In this document: positions 1-9,751 of the stretch, piece after piece | Position numbering within the stretch: the first letter of the stretch is position 1 | Layout: every line of letters starts with the position of its first letter | From: Paratinospora sagittata | Lineage: Eukaryota > Streptophyta > Magnoliopsida > Ranunculales > Menispermaceae | Assembly (NCBI GenBank): GCA_035771175.1 | Contig: CM069607.1 | Coordinates: forward strand, 6,631,501 to 6,695,500 | DNA: 64,000 bases | Reading direction: 5' to 3' | Program-made: the position numbers and the translations under genes | Notes under the pieces: generated by a model | The model's database searches: none | What the model was told of the DNA's origin: nothing | Seen by the model: the letters and a program-made list of their open reading frames with translations, nothing else

Positions 1-633
1 AAGTAGTGGTGTCGGAACCTCTGGAAAATTCTTAGTATGCTCTGTGGTTGCGGCCTCAGCTAATCTTTCACATCAAAAAGGTCTTTTTCAAGACACAACA
101 CTATTCACCTACATGACGTTATTCATATATACAACACTATTTAAGTATATGATATTATTCATGTATACGGTACTATTCATAAGAAATAGTGGGAATCAGT
201 GTATATCAACTATTCACAGCATCCTACTATTCATGTGTGTACCTTGTCAAAGAATTAATATATTATATCGTTATTCTGTTGAATCAGCAATTGATTTAAT
301 TAGTCGAACTCAGTCTTGTCCTTAGTAACTTTAAATAGTGAACGGGCGGCAGCATGTTGCTTTAGAAAACTTGGTATTTAAGCAAGTCCATTGTGACCCC
401 ACCTCTTAACCTGGGGACTGGTTTGGTTGATTTTATTGAAAGTTGTTCACTCTGTAAAGGTAATACTAGATGTCCAAACAAGGCACGTTAGTACAGTTGA
501 TCCTTATATGCATCACTAGACACTACAAATCAGGCAGGAATACAACAGACGAAGAAACAACTTGGCAGGTTCCATCTCAGCACGTCCCCTCCAATTTATT
601 ACTATTTGGTGTTGGTCAAATCTTGTACCAACA
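1..633 (+). repeat. LTR copy A (5' part outside the window), Tat-like LTR retrotransposon
   Basis: This is the 3' two thirds of a roughly 1-kb long terminal repeat; the matching full-length copy is at about 3,270-4,273 and others are at 13.5-14.3, 15.1-15.8 and 62.4-63.9 kb. It ends in ACA at 633, followed by TTTAGCGTCGTCTGTGGGGAC, which resembles the TTGGCGCCGTCTGTGGGGA start of Tat-lineage gypsy elements. Positions 90-185 hold degenerate 18-20-base repeats built on ACTATTCAY. The open frame at 44-325 lies wholly within this repeat and is not treated as a gene. It is more similar to the copy ending at 63,943 than to its presumed partner at 3,270-4,273. Confidence 0.8.
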
Positions 634-1047
634 TTTAGCGTCGTCTGTGGGGACGACTGATCAAGTCTGTTGCCCTATCAATCTGAATAAAAAAAACTGA
701 GCATCACATCATCTAGAGAATGAGCTGAGAAACAAACTCTAAAGAGTTGAAGTAATAACCTACTACCAAGAAGCATGGAAGCCGCTTTTCTACCTAGTCC
801 CTGCTAGCCCAAGCTGACATCAAGGACTTTGGCCTTGAGTTACGTGCTCTTTATAATTGACCTACGCTCCCCAAAAAATCACAGGCCAAACATGGCTAAC
901 TATTGTTTGGTCAAAGCCTGGGGGGTAGGACATAATACCCAAAAAATCTAAAGAAGTACTGCCAAAGAGAAAAGGATATGCGGCCCATGAAATTCTACTA
1001 CTCTATGAATGGAATAAGACGTTTCACCTATCGCTATCTTAGCCGGG

Positions 1048-1170
1048 ATTCTACGCACCAAGGTCGACTATACAGTTGCAACTCTGGAATTCTACGCAGC
1101 AAGGTCGACTATACAGCTACAACTCTGAAATTCTACCCGGCAAGATCGACTATAAAGCTACAACTGCCTT
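1048..1170 (+). repeat. 41-bp tandem repeat, three copies
   Basis: ATTCTACGCACCAAGG begins at 1,048 and recurs at 1,089 and 1,130, with the shared core AAGGTCGACTATACAG and a period of exactly 41 bases. The third copy is the most diverged. It sits in the internal region of the LARD-type element. Confidence 0.8.
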
Positions 1171-1938
1171 GGGACCTTGAGCTAAGCTCGGCCACCAAGA
1201 AAAAGAGTAAAATCCCACAATGCCTTGACATGCAGAACACCTCAAGAGATGCTAATAATAAAACACCAACAATCACAAGTTTATTTTCTACTTCGTTCAA
1301 GAAGATAGTCTACAACATCAACAAAATACCATCATATGTTTTTTTCCACGACACGACAACCAAAAAACTATAAGTGTTATAATGCCTTGGGGTAGGTTCC
1401 ATACTATCACCAAGAATATGGGTTTATACCCTAGAGTGTCTTGGGGGTATTTTGCGCTAGCTTGGTATCTGACGAGTGCCTTAGGGGGTACTCTATGAGT
1501 CCCTACCGAGAAGATGGCAACAACCCAAAGTGCCTTGGGGTACCAACTCACAAGGTCAGTACTATCGAGAAGAGGACTTTAAGTGCAAAGTGGTTTGGGG
1601 GGTTGGGAAATCCCTACCGAAAAGTTTGAAGTGGTTGAAACCATCCACTAGCCCATCGACTCAATGAACAACCAAGATCAACTGATCAAGTAAGTACATT
1701 AAATTATTGAATTCAAAAAAACTACTTGTGCACTAAATTGCAGGTACTCTTACTAGCTCGACAATCCAACGAAAGATGTCGACAAAAGGTTAACTGAAAA
1801 GTACTACAAACTACTACCGGTGGATTCAACTATAAAGATTAGTTCAACACCAACTATGTGATCTTCCTAGATAAGACACATAAAAAGACATTATAATACA
1901 TTAACTTTCGACTTAAGTTCTATAAAATGCCTTCGACT

Positions 1939-2878
1939 TCAAAGATTACAAGTTTCACACGGCTTGCTAAAACCAGGTGGGGGAGAAACTGATGAAACCC
2001 TAGGAGCAGTATCCGAAGTACCTTTCACAGAAGGACTTGACAGAGTTTTAAGAACCACTGATATTTTGCTTTTCTTCCGGACTGATGTTTTGGCTCTCTC
2101 AGGAGCAACCAATGCTCGAGGTGGCTCAGCAACAGGAACCTTGGTTATCTCACTGGTTGCGGTGTTAGCCGTATCTTCAGCCTGTGATCGAGTCCTCTCT
2201 GCCACTGAACCTGCAACTGTCTCCACAACTGGAGTCTTGTTTTTCCTCGACGCCAGCGCCATGAGCTTGTCCGTCTCAGCCAGTTGTATGGGTCTCGACT
2301 CATCTTCTTCTCTAGCCTTTCATGTTGCCTCAACCACCTTCTTCACCACAAGGAATACCTTCATATCAATATGATCTTTGAAGAACTCGCCTACATCATA
2401 CATAACATGGTAGGTGCCTTGCTTATACCTCTCTTGTAGCAGTGAGACAAAACTTCAAAGTTTCTTTATATTCGAATAGAGTCTCGCACTCTACCCTACT
2501 TGCCTCACCATGTTTTGGCTCGAGTTCAACACTCTTTACGGTCAAATCAGCTTAAAGAAACTCAATTATTATTTTTTACTAGTCCAAAAGAACACACCAC
2601 TCTGCCTTCTTGACGGACAACTCTCTCTCGTAACACGCCAACTTGCTCCTCAACCCGGTAATCTCGACATCCTTTTGAGAATAGTCTGCCTTATTGCAAG
2701 CTATCGCATGCTCAACCTTCTTTAGGATGACCATGGCGTTCACGACAATCTGTGCAGCAATGCACCGAGGTAGAAGGAGCAAGTGAGTGACATGCATATG
2801 TTTCCTTATGCGGCTTTTTAGCGACATCCTACAGACACTCAACTCTGCAGCCAGCAAGAGAAAACTCAAGGCCACCAT
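1939..2878 (-). pseudogene. Antisense open frames in the LTR element
   Basis: Two - strand frames occur in the element's internal region. The one at 1,939-2,262 stays open upstream past its ATG to about 2,320 and is rich in Ala, Thr, Glu, Lys and Pro. The one at 2,579-2,878 ends with a charged, heptad-like stretch (motif IACNKADYSQKDVEITGLRS) that looks like a coiled coil. Tat-lineage elements such as Grande are known to carry an antisense ORF near the 3' end. I infer that these are decayed remnants of that ORF. No domain was recognised and the frames are interrupted, so a working protein is unlikely. Confidence 0.4.
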
Positions 2879-3269
2879 GTGTAGCCCGTTTCGACCTCAC
2901 CACTATGCTAAAGGGAGTCGAGACAGATACCCCTCAAAAAATTCAACAGAGGTACCTTGAGATTCTAGCAAGACACCTTCGAACAAAATCGGTATAATAG
3001 AAAGATCGACAGAAGAAGAAGAAGAACCTACCACATTCCCCTGATGAGCCCTCAACGTAGCCAACTACTTCTCAGAATCGCTAAAGCCCATGTTAAGTCG
3101 TGACATCTCTCGACAAAAATTTTCTTGCAAGATGAACTCTCGACAGAACTCTTCCTGGCAGATCACTTCTTCACATCCTTCGTCTCCGGGTATCAAGAAG
3201 GAAATATATAGACAAGAGGCTCCGACCAATAATTTATTAGTCAGAACCTGAGAGGTAACTGTTACATCC

Positions 3270-4273
3270 ATGAGACAAAAAAAAACAAATAAAACAAAAT
3301 AACTTTCGACTGGTTGATAAATAAAAAATGAATAAAATATTAAAATAAGAAAATTTTATTCGTAATCTTCTCCAATAAATAGGGGCTCAGATTTTCAATT
3401 CAATTCGTTCAGATCTAAACGATCAAAATCCTCTACGACTTCTCTACTAAAGAGTTTTTCTAGATCAAGGAAGAGAGTCTCATTGTTCTCTTTTTAAAAG
3501 TAAAGAGAAAGGTGTAACATACAGTCTATAGTGAAGTTTTTACATTCTGCCCATGGACGTCGGTTTTAGAATTGAACCATGTAAAACTTTTATCTCTCTA
3601 CTCTTTATAGTTATTATCTTTATTTTACCATTTAGTAGTGAAATTTTGTATACGTTTCCCAAGAAGTGGTGTCGGAACCTTTAGGAAATTCTTAGTATGC
3701 TCTGGGGTTGCGGCCTCAGCTGATCTTCCACATCCGAAAAGTCTTTTTCAAAACACAATACTATTCACGTATACGAACTATTCACGTGTACAATGTTATT
3801 CACCTACGTGACACTATTTATATGTATGACACTATTTATGTATACGGTATTATTCACAGCATACTACTATTAATGCGTGTACCTTGTCAAGGAATCAATT
3901 TATTATATTGTTATTCTGTTGAATCAGTAATTGATTTAATTAGCCAGACTCAGTCTTGTCCTTAATAACTTTAAATAGTGAACGGGAGACAACTTGCTGC
4001 TTCAGAAGGCTTAGTATTTAAGCGGGTTTATTGTGACGCCACCTCTCAATCTGAGGACTAGTTTGGTTGATTTTATTGAAAGTTATTCACTCTGTAAAGG
4101 TAATACTAGATGTCCAAATAAGACATATTGGTACAATCGATCCTTATATACACCACCAAACACTACAAATCAGGCAGGAATACAATAGGCGAATAAATAA
4201 CTTTGCAGGTTCTAGCTCAGCACATCCCCTCTAATTTATTACTATTTAGTATTAGTCAAATTTTACACCAACA
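3270..4273 (+). repeat. LTR copy B, nearly full length
   Basis: About 1 kb, beginning near TGAGACAAAAAAAAAC and ending in ACA at 4,273. It contains the family's landmarks: AATAAATAGGGGCTCAG near 3,375 (probable promoter to leader region), TTTACATTCTGCCCATGG near 3,540, AAGAAGTGGTGTCGGAACC at 3,661 and CTCAGTCTTGTCCTTA at 3,947. After 4,273 the sequence departs from the internal-region start seen after copy A, so this is the 3' LTR of the element. By eye it differs from copy A at roughly one base in ten. Confidence 0.75.
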
Positions 4274-5084
4274 TTTAGCTAGCCATGTTATTATGGATAC
4301 ATGTTGTCAATGCCACGTACTTTAGTTATTTTCTTTCAATATCATGTAATATTAATTTGTAGAGATACAACTCTCTGATTGTATAATGGTGTTGATATAT
4401 ATTGTTTCTTGGATATACATAAACAACATATTGGAATACTTATAAAAAGAACAGCCAAAACAACTGCGATGAGCATATAAAACATATATAGATCTGTATG
4501 ATGTGATATCATTAGATCTATATTACTAAAATTTCATTTCAATGCTACTAAAATTCATTTTATAGGGAAGTCTTATGTTAGAATCTGTCTCTCACCATTT
4601 GTTGGCCACCAGTACTATTAAATTATGTCTGACCACATGAAATTAGTGGAAAAAGGGGTCCAATACCTATGATCTAAAAAAATAATAATAATAACAGAAA
4701 ATGCGATATATATAGAATGGCAAATCATTTTTTATTGGGTGGCAGGAAATCCTTCATCTCATAACTTCTTTTTTATTTTTTTCCACTGGTTTTTTTTTTT
4801 TGAAAAACAAAAAAGAATTATCTATGCTTCGTTAATTTATACGGATTTAGAATATACCAAAAGAGAAAAAAAAATGAAAATGAAATAACATTGAATATTC
4901 GCTTTCAAGGAGATCTAAGTAAAAAATACTGGGTCTTCTTTCAAGGATTATACAAAGTAGTAATGGAAATCAAAAGGCATAATGCTAAAGTGACATCTAA
5001 ATTATATATTTATGGTATACATCACTTTTATATACTATTAGATTATTTTGAATTATTTATACTAACACATGAACAGAGACAATC
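4274..5084. other. Host spacer between two LTR elements
   Basis: AT-rich sequence without a supportable gene. The only structure of note is a CPS exon-2-like relic at about 4,905-4,958, described separately. The bases before it (4,830-4,900) also resemble the intron upstream of the similar exon at 20,749, so part of this spacer probably descends from the diterpene synthase locus. Confidence 0.6.
4905..4958 (+). pseudogene. CPS exon-2-like relic
   Basis: The run GGAGATCTAAG...TTTCAAGGATTATACAAAGTAGTAATGG lines up with the exon at 20,749-20,808 and, more distantly, with exon 2 of CPS copy 1 (22,291-22,344). It keeps a GT at the exon end but lacks a clear AG acceptor, and it has a stop in the phase used by the other copies. 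The similarity continues into flanking intron sequence. No other CPS exons were found near it. I read it as the remains of a further, lost member of the cluster. Confidence 0.45.
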
Positions 5085-5417
5085 TAATAGGCATTAAGGG
5101 AGACAACAACAACTGTTGTGACCATAATGGATAGACAAGGGCAAGTACCCTCATGACTCAATATTTAATTTGTGTGATGGGAATCTATAGTCTGTGGCAT
5201 AGAAATTGAAAGAGTATTCTTCTATCTTAACTTGTAACTTTATTTTGAATATAAATTATATTATTAAATTTATTTTTACCTGTGTAAAGATTTTGGGGTT
5301 AAGGTAGATAGATACAATTCACGCCTCGATTTTTTTTTTTTTTGCTATTTTCTTGATAAGAGCAAAGATTTATTCGTATTACTTTAAATTTAAGTTTTGA
5401 AAATCAGAGTGTGACAG
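5085..5417 (+). repeat. LTR remnant with internal deletion, facing the next LTR
   Basis: Bases 5,085-5,118 (GGCATTAAGGGAGACAACAAC...) match the - strand of 7,101-7,140. Bases 5,115-5,417 match the - strand of 5,453-5,751. In the neighbouring LTR these two pieces are about 1.35 kb apart, so this copy has lost the middle. It ends in GTGACA, like the facing copy. It forms one arm of a large inverted repeat. Confidence 0.7.
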
Positions 5418-5751
5418 ATAAGTTTTGAAAATCGGAGTGCTCTGAAACCAATCTGTCACACTCCGATTTTCAAAACTTAAATTTAAAGTAATAAGAATAA
5501 ATATTTGCTCTTATCAAGAAAATAGCAAAAAGAAAATCAATGCGTGAATTGTATCCATATACCTTAACTCCAAAATCTTTACACAGGTAAAAATAAATTT
5601 AATAATATCATTTATATTTAAAATAAGGTTACAAGTTAAGATAGAAGAATACTCTTTCAATTTCTATGCCACGGACTACAGATTCCCATCACACAAATTA
5701 AATATTGAGTCATTAGGGTACTTGCCCTTGTCCATCCATTATGGACACAAC
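5115..5751. repeat. Inverted repeat, arms ~300 bp, loop 35 bp
   Basis: Arm 1 (5,115-5,417) and arm 2 (5,453-5,751) are reverse complements with few mismatches; the loop is 5,418-5,452. Shared blocks include GACAAGGGCAAGTACCCT, AAAGAGTATTCTTCTATC and the terminal AGTGTGACAG/CTGTCACACT. The arms are the 3' ends of two LTRs that face each other. The loop on the - strand reads TGGTTTCAGAGCA, close to the tRNA-Met primer site TGGTATCAGAGC. A transcript through this locus could fold into a long double-stranded RNA. Confidence 0.85.
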
Positions 5752-8210
5752 ATTTTAAATATATTCATCAAGTGGAATTAACACGTTCAACTCCAATGCA
5801 TAAACATATAAAATGACCCATTAAATCTTCAACGACCACTATAATGTTCCAAAAACATTGATTTCTAATACAACTCATTTAATTGATATAATCAATTAAT
5901 AAATAATTATTTAGTCCTACTACTATAACACTAATCAAGCCACTAACCCACCCCTACTATTGTGAAACACGTCACGAACTTGCGACTCTATTCTTTCATG
6001 TACCTGCATGTGAAAAATAGGGGTGAGCTTGAAAGCCCAGTGGGTCATCTAAACCATTCACAACATTTATCATGATATATACACAAAACATTACAAACAA
6101 GTTTCACACATTAATCGTTGCGACATTTGATTATTTGAGTTGAGAATTTCATCACGTTCCAAATCACGTACCTTTAGGAAATCAAACCCAGGGTGGCACT
6201 ACCCAAAAATTAAAAACTAGTTGGCGATATTCATCATGAATAACTGCCCCATAATAATTACAGTCATTGGCGATATTCATTAGACTAACTGCCCTAAAGT
6301 AATAATTAGCGATATTCCTTAGAATAATTGTTCCATATGTGTTATTTTTATCTTAATCGTGTTCTTTAATGATGTCACAGTATCATACATACAACATAAA
6401 TATGATATATAACTTCTATTCACATGATATGTTCAAACTCCACAACACATGGTATCATATCACAATGTCAAATAACAATAGCATTCACGCATGAACTTTA
6501 TTATAACAATTATGTTAATACTCTCGTCATATATCTCATCATCAAACTTTAAAAAGTACACATGAATTACGTGCATCCAACATCAACTTGGTACAACAAA
6601 TCATTATATGTACAATCATATAAGACAAGCATGCATGTGCAATCTAATGATACTATCAATCTAAGTAATTTAATGTTTCTATCTTCATATCAAAATAAAA
6701 TATTATAAAGGCATAAAATCTTCCCCACCTGTTACGCACGCAGTTTGTTGTTGTCAAAATTCTTGGTGCGTAACATACGTCCTCAACCTATACATATGTA
6801 TTACATTTGAATTAGTCACACCTACCTACCCAAATATATATATTACTCATATAAGTAAGATATATGTATATACATACGTATATAACTGTTATAATATATA
6901 TGTATAAAGTTTGTATAGCAGAGAAGTGCCACCACTCTGTTTATATTATATATGTATATATATACTACTATAATATATATAATTTGTATAACAAAAATGT
7001 GGTTGGCGGTGGTGGGTTTTATTATATATATATTTCATGTGATATATGCATGTTGGTGGTGTGTGATGATAGTAGATAACACACTATCATGCATTTGTTG
7101 GCTATGGTCACAACAGTTGTTGTTATCTCCCTTAATGCCATAAAAGTATGAAAGAAGATAAATAATCTCGAAAACATGGACGGTGAGGTGAAGAACCACA
7201 CATGGCACTCATAGGCAACCCATGTCCATGAGAATGCTGAGAAGAACATGTGGTGCATCACTGCACCAACGTTGTCCGTACAACATTCGATTAAAACACG
7301 AAAAGAGATGCAACAAGTTGAGGAGAAAAGAAAAGGAAGTGTAAAACTTACTTTTGTAGTTGCAGGATTTCTAGTTGCAAGGGGTACGGATCTCCAAAGA
7401 GGAAGAATGAGCTTATGTGGGATCGTATATGAGGAGAAAAAGTAGTGTTAGATTGCACATGAAGGTTTTATATTCTTAGGGTTTTATAAATGTCTTTGGT
7501 GTATATTGGCAATAGCTTAAAAGAAGACAAATTAAAAATATATGGAAAAGATTTGAGTTGCTTTCATGGGGTTGTTTAAGAAAACATGTCAATCTTTAAA
7601 TTATGGAATTGAAGGAATTATATATGATTAGAATAATATTCATCCCATAATGTGGGTGAAGCTTTAATAAAAGAAGGTATCTTTTATATGATAAAAATAA
7701 TCATCCCGTTATAGCAAGAATAATATAAAAGGAAGTATCTTTTATATGATAAGAATAATCATCCCGTTATGACAAGAATAATATAAAAGAAAGTATTTTT
7801 TATATCATCTCGTTATGACAAGAATAATATAAAAGAAAATGTTTTTTATATGATAAGAATAATCATCACGTTATGGCAAGAATAATATAAAAGAAAATAT
7901 CTTTTTATATCATCTCGTTATGACAAGAATAATATAAAAAAATATCTTTTGTATGATAAGAATAATCATCCCGTTATGACAAGAATAATATAAAAGAAAA
8001 TATCTTTTATATCATCCTATTATGACAAGAATAATATAAAAAAATATCTTTTATATGATAAGAATAATCATCCCGTTATGACAAGAATAATATAAAAGAA
8101 AATATCTTTTATATAATAAGAATAATCATCCCGTTATGGCAAGAATAATATAAAAGAAAGTATATTTTATAATTACGTAAATACCCTTGAAATTCTTGGG
8201 GTATTACAGT
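5453..8210 (-). repeat. Long gypsy LTR, reverse orientation
   Basis: Read on the - strand it starts TGTAATACCCCAAG at 8,210 and ends AGTGTGACAG at 5,453, followed by a tRNA-Met-like primer site in the loop of the inverted repeat. Its 3' half (about 6,850-5,690) matches the + strand of 41,820-42,980, including a triplicated block of the type GCAGTTATTCTAAAGAATATCGCC. The 5' half contains the minisatellite at 7.7-8.17 kb. A length of about 2.75 kb is long for an LTR, so later insertions inside it are possible. Short open frames at 6.9-7.4 kb show no domain and are not called. Confidence 0.6.
7690..8165. repeat. Minisatellite with alternating 58- and 46-bp units
   Basis: The core GTTATGACAAGAATAATATAAAA starts at 7,708, 7,766, 7,812, 7,870, 7,917, 7,973, 8,019 (variant), 8,075 and 8,133. 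Spacings are 58, 46, 58, 47, 56, 46, 56 and 58 bases. Long units contain the extra piece GATAAGAATAATCATCC. The alternation gives a higher-order period of about 104 bases. Confidence 0.85.
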
Positions 8211-9750
8211 TTTGGACTTAGGGTTTTTCATTAGGTTTGCATGTGATATATGTTGAATAGATGGGTAAATGTGAATGTTTGGTAGTCCAATTTACTTATT
8301 TTGATTGATGGAAAACTTAAGTGTAGTGTAATTTTGGCCTAGGCGATGAAATTTGAGAAATTGCATGAATTTGGGGATTTGCCCAAATTTAGGGATTTTG
8401 ACCTAGTTGATGTCAATTGATGAAATTGACATGAAATTAGTCTAATTAACTCTATTTAAGAATGAATGCATTGGATTATGATGGTTGGATCATGGGGATC
8501 AACCTATTGCATTCATTTGGGTTAAATGTGGGTTAATTAGATATTAAATGGTTGAATTGAGCAATATGGATTAGCACATGGGTATGACCATTCTAGAATC
8601 TAAATTGGCTATGGAATTGGGTTTAAACATGGTTGTTTGGCACACTTTTGGACTGATTTTAATGTTGTATGAACCATATATTATGTAGGGATTTTGATTG
8701 ATCTTAGTAACCCAAATAGGCCAATTGGAGATTGAGGTGCTTAAGAGTGTGTTTGTGGCATTCTAGTACCTCTTGTGGTTGGATTGGATTGGATTGGCTA
8801 GGTCTAGCCAATCGATTTGTGAGTGTTTCTTTACTTGTAATTTATATATGTGGCATTGTAGTGTAAATGAGTATTTAAATGCTTATCTAATGTAGTATGC
8901 ATGATTTAATGATTCATGAAATGTGTTTGAGTGTACTCAGTTGGGAAAACAATGTGGGTTTGATTTCCTAGCATGGGATTCTTTTTTAGGGAATTCCATA
9001 GGGCTGGATGGTGATCCCCAGTTGTGGACCTTGCAGAGGGTTTTATGGCTTGTGTAGATAGGATTGCCTAGACATGATACTTGTCTCGGTGGGGTGATCT
9101 TATTAGCTACACGACCTTAGAAATCCTATTAGATTATTAGTAAGAGGTCGATCGGGCAATGAGTGTCGCGCACTCAAGCTTTTGGATTGACACTTACTTA
9201 GGAGGTGTTTAGGATTGCATGTGCATGTGTATCACCATGCTATTTAAACTGTTTTAATGATCTTGCAATATTTTATTTAAATGCATATATATGTAGTTAC
9301 TTGTAGAAAATATTCACTGAGTTTGTTGTAGCTCACCCTTCATCCTTATCATTCCAGGTTCAGATAGGAAGGGGAAGGGGAAGGGGAAGGGAAAGGCTTA
9401 GCTGCGGAGCATTTCCCTGTATTTTGTTGATGTAGGTATTTTAATACTTTTTTGCATTTTGATAAATTGTACTATATAACACCTAATGTATACTTAACCC
9501 ATATATGGGTTTGTATTTCATGGTTATGTATGATTTTGTATATTTTGAACATTATAGACTTGGAAAAATTTTTATGGTATTCATTTTGGGTATGTATTTA
9601 CATTGATGATCTATTATGTCCATGTGTTTTGATGTTGTTTATTGGGATTATGTTTGTGGTTAGAAGGCTAACGGGATGTCAGGGATATCGAGGAAGGATA
9701 TACCCGAGGTTCTGTACCGGTCATGATGTCACAGATAGTGGATCGTGACA
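8211..9750 (+). repeat. Gypsy LTR, Tekay/Del-like, 3' end intact
   Basis: A non-coding block that ends GATCGTGACA at 9,750, exactly where LINE coding sequence begins on the other strand. At 9,311 it carries TATTCACTGAGTTTGTTGTAGCTCACCC followed by TTCCAGGTTCAG, a landmark repeated in three other LTRs of this window (17,335, 52,526, 53,337). A purine run, (GGAAGG)n-like, follows at 9,366-9,396. The left end is not defined; it meets the inverted LTR near 8,210. No coding potential was found. Confidence 0.6.
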
Positions 9751-9751
9751 G

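Larger units (their letters stand above)
634..3270 (+). mobile_element. Internal region of a non-autonomous (LARD-type) LTR element
   Basis: The segment lies between LTR copies A and B and begins with the primer-site-like TTTAGCGTCGTCTGTGGGGAC. No gag, protease, reverse transcriptase or integrase motif was found in any frame. It contains a 41-bp tandem repeat, G-rich blocks of the type CCTTGGGGTAGGTTCC and CCTACCGAGAAG between 1,380 and 1,625, and antisense open frames at 1.9-2.9 kb. The lack of pol and the presence of both LTRs point to a large derivative that needs proteins from an autonomous relative. Assignment to the Tat lineage rests on the start-site sequence and the antisense frames and is an inference. 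Confidence 0.65.

Noticed and set aside
44..325. 93-codon frame, with relatives at 3,708, 62,652 and 63,306
   Set aside because: All lie inside LTR copies and simply translate the short ACTATTCAY repeats; shared length among LTR copies is not evidence of a protein.
7022..7261. 79-codon - strand frame with hydrophobic stretches
   Set aside because: Lies inside the reversed LTR, has no signal-peptide-like start and no relative in the other LTR copies.
7690..8165. CRISPR-like array
   Set aside because: Units are contiguous without unique spacers, in plant nuclear sequence.
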